The translations under genes were made by a program, and so were the position numbers. Source: Stagnimonas sp. (GTDB lineage Bacteria; Pseudomonadota; Gammaproteobacteria; Nevskiales; Nevskiaceae). Taken from it: 64,000 nucleotides of DNA. The stretch lies in contig JAUYNO010000048.1 of assembly GCA_030696045.1 (NCBI GenBank), forward strand, positions 62,001-126,000, read 5' to 3'. Under the pieces are notes generated by a model. The model was not told where the DNA came from. It saw nothing but the letters and a program-made list of their open reading frames with translations, and did not search any database. Below, piece by piece: positions 55,865-64,000 of the stretch; position 1 is the first letter of the stretch; each line of letters opens with the position of its first letter.

Positions 55865-56200
55865 TCAGGGCATCGTGACCGCAGCCCCCACACGTCGGGC
55901 GGCCCAGGTCGGGTGCTTTTGTGCTCGTTCCAGCTCGGCCAGGACCTGTTCGCGCGTCAGCGCAGGCGTGCTCGACTTCACGGGGAGCGGCACGCCGAGC
56001 CGGTGGAAGTTCCAGCTCCCATCTTTTTTCGATTGCTCGATCTCCGCCAAGACTTCGCTGCGCGACTTGCCGGCTTGCGCATGATTGGGGTGCACCGTGT
56101 AGCCCATTTCCGTCGTAGCCGAATGAATGGTTCCGCTTGCGAAAGCAGGCACCGATGCCATTGCGAGAACGAGGACTGCCATGGGGGTACGAATAAGCAT
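55865..56200 (-). CDS. DUF4148-like periplasmic protein with two repeats
   Basis: 111 residues. Signal peptide to AFA-SGT. Two short helical repeats: [20 protein letters not shown] and [20 protein letters not shown], the DUF4148 style. Divergent from czcR, with a response-regulator box in the gap (56320). It mirrors the gene at 39321 beside cusRS. Unknown role, likely in metal stress. Confidence 0.7.
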   Translation of the reverse strand: MLIRTPMAVLVLAMASVPAFASGTIHSATTEMGYTVHPNHAQAGKSRSEVLAEIEQSKKDGSWNFHRLGVPLPVKSSTPALTREQVLAELERAQKHPTWAARRVGAAVTMP

Positions 56201-56319
56201 TGGTCTATCTCCAGAGGATCATTGCGAATGACGCTGTGGCGGGGCCACCGCGGCGACGCGACTGTCGCATCACGGTCGCCAGTCTGCCCACCAAGAACCG
56301 ACACCAATCGAACACCAAG

Positions 56320-56336
56320 ATTACAAATACGTCATG
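56320..56336. promoter_or_regulatory. CzcR-type operator between divergent genes
   Basis: ATTACAAATACGTCATG shares its first nine bases with the cusR box at 40470. It lies 41 bp before czcR and 120 bp before the divergent DUF4148 gene, so it may control both. Confidence 0.55.
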
Positions 56337-56376
56337 TTCCGCTGAGAGGCGCCGCACACCGGCTACGCTCCACGAC

Positions 56377-57054
56377 ATGAGAATTCTTGTTGTTGAAGAC
56401 GAGCGCAAGTTGGCCGACTACCTGCACAAGGGCCTGACCGAGCACAGCTACGTGGTCGATGTCGCGCGCGACGGTATTGATGGCCGTCACTTGGCCATGG
56501 AGGGTCAATACGATCTGATCGTCCTGGATGCCATGCTGCCCGGTATAGACGGATTCTCATTGCTGGGCGACGTGCGCAAACTGAAGAACACGCCGATCCT
56601 GATGCTGACGGCGCGTGACAGTATCGAGGACCGTGTTCGCGGGTTGCAAGAAGGAGCGGATGACTACTTGGTCAAGCCCTTCGCATTTTCCGAATTGCTG
56701 GCACGGGTAAGGGCGTTGCTGCGCCGTGGTGGCCAGTCCCTTGAGGCAACGACGTTGCGACTTGCCGATCTGGAGCTTGACCTCCTGCGGCGCAGGGCAT
56801 CTAGGACCGGTCGGCGTTTGGACCTGACGGCGAAAGAGTTCGCGCTGTTGGCGCTGCTGCTGCAGCGCCGGGGCGAGATCTTGGCACGCACGACGCTGGC
56901 CGAGCAAGTTTGGGACATGAATTTCGACAGCGATACCAATGTGGTAGATGTCGCCGTGCGCAGGCTTCGCAGCAAGCTTGACGATCCCTTCGAGACAAAG
57001 CTGTTGCACACGGTGAGAGGCATGGGCTATGTGCTCGAGGACCGAGCCCTGTGA
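56377..57054 (+). CDS. czcR: OmpR-family response regulator (CzcR-like)
   Basis: 225 residues: receiver with VEDERKL, phospho-Asp in LIVLDAMLP and Lys in LVKPF; winged helix from about 125 ([32 protein letters not shown]). Close in sequence to the CusR-like protein at 40514. Start ATG 56377. Activates czc genes with CzcS, whose GTG start overlaps its stop. Confidence 0.9.
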   Translation: MRILVVEDERKLADYLHKGLTEHSYVVDVARDGIDGRHLAMEGQYDLIVLDAMLPGIDGFSLLGDVRKLKNTPILMLTARDSIEDRVRGLQEGADDYLVKPFAFSELLARVRALLRRGGQSLEATTLRLADLELDLLRRRASRTGRRLDLTAKEFALLALLLQRRGEILARTTLAEQVWDMNFDSDTNVVDVAVRRLRSKLDDPFETKLLHTVRGMGYVLEDRAL

Positions 57055-58427
57055 AGCACGCTGAGCCGACGCCCTATTCCCTGGGTCAGCGCCTGTCGTG
57101 GCTTTTTGCCACCCAGACACTCGTGGGGCTCGGGGCCGTCTGCGCGTGCATCTATACCGTCATGGCCTTCAATCTTGCCGGTAAGGCCGACTCAGAGCTC
57201 AGCCGCAAATCCGAACTGATCAGGCATTTGGTGAGCGAGGCTGCGCAAAGCGGAGACCTGCCCGCGATGCGGCACAAGCTGGATGAATTCTTCATGGGGC
57301 ACGAGGATCTGCAGGTGACATTGCTGGACCGCTCCGGAAATGTGACGTATGAAAGCCCGGGTTCGGGCCGGCCGGCACCCCTGCTGCGCTATGCCACCTT
57401 CGACCTGCCGCGTAGCACTGCGCTTCCAAACCTTGCGCAGGCAAGAATCATCATGGACCGGTCCGGCGACGCTCAATTGCTAGCCGGCTTGGCCTTTGCG
57501 CTGCTGGTAGCCACCATCCTGGGGGCGGCTGTGGTTTCGGCCGCCGGATTCTGGGTGGTGCGACGATCCCTGGCGCCGCTGAGAGGTCTCGCGCTGCAGA
57601 CTCGTTCATTGCGCGCCGACCAGTTGGGTCAGCGCCTGTCACTGGAGCGCCCAGTGCGGGAGCTCCAGCCGTGGATCGATCAGTTCAACGAACTCCTGGG
57701 CCGGCTGCACACTTCTTACCGCCAGTTGGAGGGGTTCAATGCCGACGTGGCGCACGAACTGCGCACACCACTTGCCACCTTGATTGGCCAGAGCGAGGTT
57801 GAGCTCACGCGTGATCGCAGCACGGCCGAATTGCGCGAGACCCTGGGCTCCAACTTGGAAGAGCTGCGGCGTTTGTCCTCCATCGTCAATGACATGCTGT
57901 TCCTGTCCCGGGCGGATCGCGGCGCCAGGGCGGCCCCTGGCGCCGCGGCGAGCTTGGCCCAGGAGGTCGCGCAGGTGCTCGAGTTTTACGATCCGATCTT
58001 GGTGGAGAAAAACTTGACCACGCGGCTGGACGGGGATGCCAGGATTTCATTCGACAAGGGGTTGATACGCAGGGCCGTGTCCAATCTGCTGAGCAATGCC
58101 ATCCGTTACGCCGACCCGGGCAGTGAGATCCAGGCCGAAATATGCCAAAGTCCGGCGTCGGCGTCGGCGTCCGTGGTGGTGAAGAATGCCGGGATTCCGA
58201 TATCGGAGGTGGCTTTGCCTCGACTCTTTGATCGCTTCTTCCGCATCCAGACGTCGCGTGAGGGTGGCGACGAAAATCACGGGTTGGGCTTGGCAATCGT
58301 CGCAGCTATCGCTCGCATGCACGGCGGGCACACATTGGCGCGTTCCGAACACGGCATCACGTCCATAGGCTTCACCTTGTCAACAACGACGCTGGCTTCC
58401 GAGCCCAAGAACAATGAGGATGAGTGA
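57051..58427 (+). CDS. czcS: heavy-metal sensor histidine kinase (CzcS-like)
   Basis: 458 residues from GTG 57051. TM1 (about 15-40), short periplasmic sensor (about 41-135), TM2 ([20 protein letters not shown]), HAMP, His[20 protein letters not shown] and HATPase_c ([22 protein letters not shown]). Senses periplasmic Zn/Cd/Co and activates CzcR. The next start lies 8 bp inside its end. Confidence 0.9.
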   Translation: MKHAEPTPYSLGQRLSWLFATQTLVGLGAVCACIYTVMAFNLAGKADSELSRKSELIRHLVSEAAQSGDLPAMRHKLDEFFMGHEDLQVTLLDRSGNVTYESPGSGRPAPLLRYATFDLPRSTALPNLAQARIIMDRSGDAQLLAGLAFALLVATILGAAVVSAAGFWVVRRSLAPLRGLALQTRSLRADQLGQRLSLERPVRELQPWIDQFNELLGRLHTSYRQLEGFNADVAHELRTPLATLIGQSEVELTRDRSTAELRETLGSNLEELRRLSSIVNDMLFLSRADRGARAAPGAAASLAQEVAQVLEFYDPILVEKNLTTRLDGDARISFDKGLIRRAVSNLLSNAIRYADPGSEIQAEICQSPASASASVVVKNAGIPISEVALPRLFDRFFRIQTSREGGDENHGLGLAIVAAIARMHGGHTLARSEHGITSIGFTLSTTTLASEPKNNEDE

Positions 58428-58809
58428 CCGAATCCAGCAGAAACGCATCTATGCGCGGCAGATGCAAGAGTTCGAGCGCAGCGCTGGCCAGGACCAAGAG
58501 CTGCGCTGGCGATGGCTTACGGCGGTGCATTCGTGGGTCGGGCCCATTTCAGGCTGCATCTGCACAACCATACGGCCATGTTGGGTTACGCCGTGCGGAC
58601 GCGAGATTGGAGGAAAGCCGTGGGGGCAGCTGTTCCGGATCGCGTTCGTGCCCCTTGGCCATACTTTCGGAAGGTTGCCGACCGGCAATATCGGCCGCTC
58701 CACGGTCAGCGCGTTCCAGCCCATGTCCTTGGATGCGGGCACCCCGGCCGCAATCTCCCGAGCGCGGCGCCAGGCAATGGATGAGGCTGCACGGAGTCTC
58801 CTGCCATGA
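58420..58809 (+). pseudogene. DUF3703 protein with two compensating frameshifts
   Basis: The 129-codon frame is open, but its middle is scrambled. It starts normally ([20 protein letters not shown], then GQDQELRWRWLTAVH) and ends normally (QLFRIAFVPLGHTFGRLPTG, then NIGRSTVSAFQPM). Between them the DUF3703 core HFRLHLHNHTAMLGYAVRTR is found only in another frame. A 1-bp loss near 58535 and a 1-bp gain in the G-run near 58620 explain this. About 28 core residues, including the conserved His, are replaced. Probably non-functional. The desaturase at 17981 carries an intact DUF3703. Confidence 0.7.
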
Positions 58810-58843
58810 TGTCCTGGTCCCGGGGTCGCAGCGCGTTTTCACT

Positions 58844-58859
58844 TAGAATCCGCCGCATG
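58844..58859 (+). promoter_or_regulatory. -10-like element placing czcI transcript at its ATG
   Basis: TAGAAT (58844-58849) is seven bases before the ATG at 58857, so transcription would begin at the start codon and the mRNA would be leaderless. No SD is present. Same geometry as at 31009. Confidence 0.5.
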
Positions 58860-59222
58860 CGCCGTTGGCTGATCGTATCTTTAATGCTGTTGATGCAAGT
58901 CCAGTTCGTCTGGGCGGCGGCCGCGGCATATTGCGGGCACGAGCCCAATACGGCTGCATCGGCTCACTTTGGGCATCACGAACATCGTCATCAGGGGGCC
59001 GATGTGCAAGGCGCTGAGAAAGCGGGCAAAGGTATTGCCTCCCTGCACCTAGATTGCGAAAGCTGCCACTTCGGCACGTCCGTGAACCTTCCCCCGCCGG
59101 CAATCACGATTGCCGAGCTTCCTGAGTTCGAGTTTCGTTGTGAATGCAGCCCGCGCTACACGTCACACGTAACCTCGGCACCCGAACGTCCAGATCGAGT
59201 CTCCCACCAAGCCGCCGCCTGA
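58857..59222 (+). CDS. czcI: CzcI-like periplasmic regulator
   Basis: 121 residues. Signal peptide MRRWLIVSLMLLMQVQFVWA and the mature start AAAAYCGHEP are typical of CzcI. His-rich middle (HFGHHEHRHQG) and Cys pairs (LDCESCHFG, FRCEC). CzcI lies before czcC in Cupriavidus and modulates czc expression. Probable zinc-binding periplasmic protein. Confidence 0.8.
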   Translation: MRRWLIVSLMLLMQVQFVWAAAAAYCGHEPNTAASAHFGHHEHRHQGADVQGAEKAGKGIASLHLDCESCHFGTSVNLPPPAITIAELPEFEFRCECSPRYTSHVTSAPERPDRVSHQAAA

Positions 59223-59319
59223 TCGGGTGGCAGCCTTGCGTTCCGCCTTGGCCAAGTAGGTCCAAGCGAATGCTGGCGTGCCCGCCCGCCGCTTTAGCTG
59301 AGACAAGAAGGATGATTCG

Positions 59320-60591
59320 ATGCAAATTCCCCCTTTGGCGCTGGCCTTCGTGCTCATCGCCGTGGCCCCCCATGTCGGGGCACAGAATGCCGCCACTGGA
59401 ACACTGACCCTTGCGCAAGCAATGCGGCTAGCTGAGACGGCCAATCCGGCAGTGCGCTCCCGCGAGGCCCAGTTTGCTGCCGCCGAAGGCGAACGCCGAG
59501 GGGCTGCTTCTCATTTTTTTAACAATCCGGAACTCAGGGTCGAGCGCGCCCGCCGACGATCGAGCGCGCCCGATGGGCAAACCAGTGAATGGACCGCCGG
59601 CATTGCTCAACCGTTGGAAATCGCGGGCCAGCAGTCGCGGCGCCGAGAGGCCGCAGCGGCGTCTATCGATGCGGTGCGTGCCGAGGTGGAAGAGGCGCGC
59701 CGGCAGGCACGAGCCGACGCAGCCTCGCGTTTCCACGCGGTGCTGGCGGCACAGCGTCGCCTGCAGATCGAAGAGAGTTCCGTGGACCTCTTTGACCGGA
59801 CCTCCCAGGCGGTCGCCAAGCGCAGGGCCGCGGGCGAGGACACCCGCCTGGATGCGAATGTCGCGCTGATTGAAGTAGAGCGAGCCCGCAACGCCCTGGC
59901 TCGGGCTCGCGAGCAGTTGCTGGAAGCCCGCGGTGAGTTGGGGACCGTGCTCCAGCTGCCGCCCAGTGCGATTCCACAGGTGACCGGCGAACTGGGGGTG
60001 CCCGCTGCCGCCGCGCTGCCGTACACCATCGAGCAGCTGCAGGCCTCGGCACAGGCGATCCCCAAGCATCGAGGCTTGGCGGCACGTCTGGACGCCGCGC
60101 GCGCCCGACTGGGCTTGGCCCGTGCCGGCCGATATCCGGATGTGACGCTCGGCGTCAGCGTGGCCAGGGAAGGCCCCATGGATGCACGCGAGCGGGTGAC
60201 TACGCTCGCCCTTTCGCTGCCGCTGCCGTTGTTCAAGCGCAATGACGCGGCGATCGGCGAGGCCACAACTGCGGCGACGCAAGCCGAAATTGAACGCACC
60301 AGTGCTTCGCGCGAGGCGCTGGCACAGGTGCAGCGGCTGTGGACCAAACTCGACAGCCAGCGCGACCGCGTCCAGCGGCTGCAGCGAACCATGCATCAGG
60401 CGGCAACCGACAACCAGCAACTGGCTGCCAGATCCAGGCAGGCGGGCCAGATCGGCCTGCTCGAGCAGCTCATCGTCAACCGCCAGGCACTGGATGCGGA
60501 ACGCGATCTGGTTGACGCTCTGGCGGATTTCCACGCAACCCGAATCGAACTTGAGAATGCGGCCGGCTGGTCGCAAGAAGGATCCAACTGA
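59320..60591 (+). CDS. czcC: outer membrane efflux factor CzcC
   Basis: 423 residues, signal peptide to VGA-QNA, then the TolC-type OEP repeat pair with long helices (SIDAVRAEVEEARRQARADA). AAGGATGATTCG upstream acts as RBS. Outer-membrane channel of CzcCBA. The last base of its stop is the first of the czcB start. Confidence 0.85.
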   Translation: MQIPPLALAFVLIAVAPHVGAQNAATGTLTLAQAMRLAETANPAVRSREAQFAAAEGERRGAASHFFNNPELRVERARRRSSAPDGQTSEWTAGIAQPLEIAGQQSRRREAAAASIDAVRAEVEEARRQARADAASRFHAVLAAQRRLQIEESSVDLFDRTSQAVAKRRAAGEDTRLDANVALIEVERARNALARAREQLLEARGELGTVLQLPPSAIPQVTGELGVPAAAALPYTIEQLQASAQAIPKHRGLAARLDAARARLGLARAGRYPDVTLGVSVAREGPMDARERVTTLALSLPLPLFKRNDAAIGEATTAATQAEIERTSASREALAQVQRLWTKLDSQRDRVQRLQRTMHQAATDNQQLAARSRQAGQIGLLEQLIVNRQALDAERDLVDALADFHATRIELENAAGWSQEGSN

Positions 60592-61811
60592 TGAAGACGC
60601 TGTACAAGCTTGCCGGCAAATCGCTGCGGCTGACCGCATTTGCGATCGCAATGGCGACCACGCTCGCCATTGCCGGCTGCGGCAAAGGCGCAAAGGACGA
60701 GCATGCCGCCGAGGGTGACAAGCACGCCGAGCACGCCGGCGGCGAGGGCAAGAAGGAAGAACACAAGGAGCCCGAGGAGTTGACGCTGACGACAGAAGAG
60801 GCCCAGCGCGCCGGGGTGAAGGTCGAGGAGATCAAACCGTCCGCGATGGGCGCGACGATAGCCGTAACGGCGACCATCCAGCCCAGTCAGGAGCGCCTTG
60901 CGCGCATCGCGCCTCGCATCGAAGGGCGGATCACGTCGACGCCGGCCAAGCTCGGCGATGCCGTCAAGGCGGGACAGACGCTCGCGACGCTCGACAGCGT
61001 TGCCGTGGGCGAGGCCCATGCGAGCTGGGTGCAGGCGCAGGCCGAGCTTCGGATCGCCGAGTCCGATTTCAAGCGGGCCGAGTCGCTGGTGGCCGACGAG
61101 ATCATTCCGCGCAAGGACTTTTTGCGCGCCCAGGCGGAACGCGAAAAAGCGGCGGCCAACCTGCGCAACGCGGCAGATCGGCTGCGCCTCATGGGGGGCA
61201 CGCCCAACGCACGGGGCTCCGGCGTCTCAGGGTTCGTTGTGACCGCACCGTTTGCCGGGACCGTGATCGAGAAGAAGGCGACCCTTGGCGGCTTGGCCAG
61301 CCCGGCTGAACCGATCTACACAGTTGCCGACCTCAGCCGGGTCTGGATCCTGGCCGACCTGCCGGAGTCTGCTCTTGCGAAGGTGCGGGTCGGCGCGCGT
61401 GCCAGCGTCACCGTTCCGGCCTATCCGCAGCAGACCTTCGAAGGCCGGGTCGGCCATATCGGCGCCGGCGTCGACAAGGAAACCCGCGCGGTCAGCGCTC
61501 GCATCGAAGTAGGCAACCAGGACCGTCGCCTCAAGCCTGAGATGTTCGCCACGGCCAGCATCGAGGTGGCCGGCGATTCGCGCGGCGTGCTCTCGCTGCC
61601 GGACGAAGCCATTGTCCTGATGCAGGGCCAGCCCACCGTCTTCGTCTTCGAACAGGGCGCCTACGCCATGCGCGTGGTCGAGCCTGGCGAGCGCGCCGGG
61701 GGCCGCACCGTGCTCAAGTCCGGCATCAAGCCCGGCGAACAAGTCGTGACGTCCGGGACGTACGCGCTCAAGGCCCGCAAGTTGAAATCGCAACTCGGCC
61801 ACGGCCACTGA
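60591..61811 (+). CDS. czcB: RND adaptor CzcB, lipoprotein-type
   Basis: 406 residues. Lipobox LAIAGC, then a Lys/Glu/His-rich linker (HAAEGDKHAEHAGGEGKKEE). Membrane-fusion core: barrel sandwich around IAPRIEGRITSTPAKLGDAV, coiled hairpin and beta-barrel (YPQQTFEGRVGHIG). Lacks the extra C-terminal zinc domain of some CzcB proteins. Links CzcA to CzcC and may bind Zn. Confidence 0.85.
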   Translation: MKTLYKLAGKSLRLTAFAIAMATTLAIAGCGKGAKDEHAAEGDKHAEHAGGEGKKEEHKEPEELTLTTEEAQRAGVKVEEIKPSAMGATIAVTATIQPSQERLARIAPRIEGRITSTPAKLGDAVKAGQTLATLDSVAVGEAHASWVQAQAELRIAESDFKRAESLVADEIIPRKDFLRAQAEREKAAANLRNAADRLRLMGGTPNARGSGVSGFVVTAPFAGTVIEKKATLGGLASPAEPIYTVADLSRVWILADLPESALAKVRVGARASVTVPAYPQQTFEGRVGHIGAGVDKETRAVSARIEVGNQDRRLKPEMFATASIEVAGDSRGVLSLPDEAIVLMQGQPTVFVFEQGAYAMRVVEPGERAGGRTVLKSGIKPGEQVVTSGTYALKARKLKSQLGHGH

Positions 61812-61826
61812 CAGGAAAGCACATCA

Positions 61827-64000
61827 ATGCTCAATGCAATCGTTGAGGCCGCCCTGCGGTACAAGGTCCTTGTCCTGGTGGGGTTCGCAGTGCTCGTCGG
61901 CCTTGGGGTGATGGCGTTTCGCCAGGTTCCGGTGGACGCCTTCCCGGACGTGACGCCGGCACAGGTCAACATTTATACCGAGTCTCCCGGTGTTGCCGCC
62001 GAGGACATCGAGAAACTGCTGACGGTGCCGATCGAAGGCGCGATGGCGGGTTTGGCGAACGTCGAAGTCGTCCGCTCCGTTTCCTTGTTTGGCCTGTCCT
62101 ACGTGGGCGTGTACTTCTCGGACAACGTCGACATCTATTTCGCGCGCCGCCTCGTCGGCGAAAAATTGCAGGAGGTCAAGGGCCGCCTGCCGGAAGGTTA
62201 TGGCGAACCCGTGCTGGGACCGAATAGCTCCGGCCTGGGCCAAGTGTTCTGGTACACCATCGAGGACGCGGACAAGAAGCTCAGCGCGATGGACTTGCGC
62301 ACGCTGCACGACTGGACCGTGCGCCTGATCCTGCGCACCGCACCCGGCGTGGACGATGTCACGACTTGGGGCGGCCATGAGAAGCAGTTTCAAGTGCAGA
62401 TCGACCCGCAGCGGCTGGTGCGATACGGTCTGTCGTTCAAGGACGTGATGGAACGTTTGGCCGCAAACAACAAGCAGGTCGGCGGCCAGTTTCTGAACAT
62501 CGGCGCCGAGCAGTACCTCGTGCGAGGCCTGGGACTCGTGGAGAACGGCGCGGACATCGGCTCCATCGTCGTCGCGGAACGCAACGGTGCTCCGGTCTAT
62601 GTACGGGACGTGGCGGTGGTCAAGGAGGCGCCTGCGGTGAGATTCGGCGCCGTGACGAGGAACGGCCAAGAGACGGTGCTGGGCATCGCGCTGTCGCGGA
62701 TGAACGAGAACGCTGCGACGGTGGTCGCGGCCGTCAAGGCCAAGCTTGCCATCGCCCAGGCCGCACTGCCCAAGGGGATCGAGCTCAAGGCAGTGTATGA
62801 CCGCACCGAAATCGTGGACAAGGCCATGTCGACGGCCACCAGCGCGCTGGTCGAAGGTTCGATCCTGGTCGCGATCGTGCTGTTTCTTTTTCTGGGTGAG
62901 TTCAGGTCGGCCATCGTGGTGATCGTCACCCTTCCGTTGGCCATGCTCTTCGCCTTCATTTGCATGAACCGCTTCGGCATGTCGGCAAATCTGATGTCGC
63001 TGGCCGGGCTGGCGATCGGCATCGGCATGATGGTCGATGGCGCGGTGGTGATGGTGGAGAACGCTTTTCGCCTTCTTTCGCATGCCCGCGAATCGGGACG
63101 GCCCATCAACCGAACGAACATCGTGCTGGAGGCTGCGCGCGAAGTGGCGAACCCGATTGCCTTCGCCATCATGATCATCATCGTGGTGTTCCTGCCACTG
63201 TTTTCACTGACCGGTCTGGAGGGCAAGCTGTTCAAGCCGATGGCCCTCACCATCACCTTCGCGATGGCCGGTTCGCTGCTGCTGTCTTTGACGCTGGTGC
63301 CGGTGCTGGCGGCCCTGATCCTCAAGCCAAAGGAGGAGAAGGACACCTGGCTCGTGCGTCGCGCCAAAGGCATCTACCTGCCATTGCTTGACAAGGCTCT
63401 GGAGCGCAAGAAGCTGGTGGTCGGGATCGCATTGGCCCTCCTGGTCGGATCGCTGGCCCTGTTTCCGTTCCTCGGCAAGGAGTTCATGCCGACCCTGCAG
63501 GAGGATGCGATCATGTTCCGTGTGGTGGGCATACCGTCGACCTCGCTGGACGAGTCGATCCGTGTTGCTAACGTCATGGATGTCAAGCTGCGACAGAAGT
63601 ACCCGCACGTGCGTTCCGTGCTCGCCACCATCGGGCGCGCGGAAAAAGGCGAGACCGCCGACGTGAACTACATGGAGGTCCTGCTGGACATGAAGCCGCA
63701 GGATGAATGGCCCACCAAGCAGTCGTATGCCGCCTTGGGCAAGGAGATGCAGGAGTACCTGGAAACCGAGGTGCCCACGGCGGTGTTCGGCGCTACCCAG
63801 CCGATCCAGATGCGCGTGGAAGAGCTGATCTCCGGCGTGCGCGCCACGCTGGCCTTGAAGGTCTACGGCGAAAGCCTGGACAAGCTCGAGGACCTCTCGG
63901 CCCAGCTGAAGGGCGTAATCGGCGCCGTGCCGGGTGTGACCGACCTGTCGGCCGAGGCCAACAAGGGCAAGCCGCAGATGGTGATCAAGGTCGATCGCGC
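61827..64000 (+). CDS. czcA: HME-RND efflux pump CzcA, 3' end outside window
   Basis: 724 codons are visible; the family has about 1050. N-terminal TM1 (LRYKVLVLVGFAVLVGLGVM), periplasmic loop 1, TM2-6 and part of loop 2. The TM4 motif is AIGIGMMVDGAVVMVEN: the Asp and Glu matching D408 and E415 are kept, but the position of D402 is Gly. Start ATG 61827, with AGGAAAG before it. Divalent metal efflux (Zn/Co/Cd or Ni), substrate not certain. Confidence 0.85.
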   Translation, partial: MLNAIVEAALRYKVLVLVGFAVLVGLGVMAFRQVPVDAFPDVTPAQVNIYTESPGVAAEDIEKLLTVPIEGAMAGLANVEVVRSVSLFGLSYVGVYFSDNVDIYFARRLVGEKLQEVKGRLPEGYGEPVLGPNSSGLGQVFWYTIEDADKKLSAMDLRTLHDWTVRLILRTAPGVDDVTTWGGHEKQFQVQIDPQRLVRYGLSFKDVMERLAANNKQVGGQFLNIGAEQYLVRGLGLVENGADIGSIVVAERNGAPVYVRDVAVVKEAPAVRFGAVTRNGQETVLGIALSRMNENAATVVAAVKAKLAIAQAALPKGIELKAVYDRTEIVDKAMSTATSALVEGSILVAIVLFLFLGEFRSAIVVIVTLPLAMLFAFICMNRFGMSANLMSLAGLAIGIGMMVDGAVVMVENAFRLLSHARESGRPINRTNIVLEAAREVANPIAFAIMIIIVVFLPLFSLTGLEGKLFKPMALTITFAMAGSLLLSLTLVPVLAALILKPKEEKDTWLVRRAKGIYLPLLDKALERKKLVVGIALALLVGSLALFPFLGKEFMPTLQEDAIMFRVVGIPSTSLDESIRVANVMDVKLRQKYPHVRSVLATIGRAEKGETADVNYMEVLLDMKPQDEWPTKQSYAALGKEMQEYLETEVPTAVFGATQPIQMRVEELISGVRATLALKVYGESLDKLEDLSAQLKGVIGAVPGVTDLSAEANKGKPQMVIKVDR

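Noticed and set aside
1-64000. CRISPR arrays, tRNA or rRNA genes
   Set aside because: No regularly spaced repeats with unique spacers and no cloverleaf or rRNA-like sequence was noticed by reading; a dedicated scan was not possible.

Overview
The window is a GC-rich, densely coding stretch of proteobacterial DNA. Gene content (PbrR/PbrABC-like, Cus, Czc, FtrABCD, DUF4148, DUF2933 and DUF3703 families) suggests a beta-proteobacterium of the Burkholderiales (Cupriavidus/Comamonadaceae-like), on a chromosomal metal-resistance island or a large plasmid. No rRNA, tRNA, CRISPR array or replication origin was seen. The species call is inference from protein families, not from a marker gene.

Layout. 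0-3.6 kb: a Cys-containing hypothetical protein cut by the left edge, a decayed IS66 element and an IS3-type fragment. 3.7-6.4 kb: a hybrid histidine kinase whose first receiver has lost its phospho-acceptor. 7.2-13.1 kb: a Tn3-family transposase gene broken by one in-frame TGA, a duplicated 39-bp module, and a tyrosine recombinase whose nucleophilic Tyr is His, with a dif-like 11-6-11 palindrome just upstream. 13.3-15.5 kb: a PaaK-like adenylate-forming enzyme, a small membrane protein and a short CDF-type cation transporter. 15.6-30.8 kb: the lead-type (pbr) island: DsbD/ScsB, sterol desaturase-DUF3703 fusion, NadE, PbrR, a four-HMA P-type ATPase, PAP2 phosphatase, TRAP membrane subunits, LspA, MAPEG, two thioredoxin-fold proteins, and a convergent operon TlpA-DsbB-DsbA-Sco1. 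31-42.6 kb: a copper/silver (cus) island with CusCBA, three CusF-type proteins plus a fourth CusF domain on CusB, and CusRS. 42.6-46.2 kb: a 5'-truncated SDR-SPW-VKOR fusion, a nadE pseudogene and a variant bacterioferritin. 46.4-49.6 kb: a Fur/FNR-like-controlled ferrous iron operon (ftrABCD). 50.3-51.2 kb: a second Cys-patterned hypothetical. 51.6-64 kb: cadR-cadA, czcD, then czcRS-DUF3703-czcI-czcCBA, with czcA cut by the right edge.

How it works together. Five promoters share one MerR-type architecture (TTGACY, 19-bp spacer, dyad, usually TCCAAT). Four lie around the pbr island and are probably one PbrR regulon. They link a Pb/Cd/Zn efflux ATPase with a phosphatase that would supply phosphate, a CDF exporter, a membrane desaturase, NAD synthesis and a large periplasmic thiol-disulfide set. 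This pairing of lead response with a full disulfide/copper-chaperone module is the most interesting system in the window. The cus and czc two-component genes share a second operator type (ATTACnAAT...) with neighbouring DUF4148-like periplasmic genes. Much of the mobile DNA is inactivated by point mutations or deletions, as if the island is being fixed in place.
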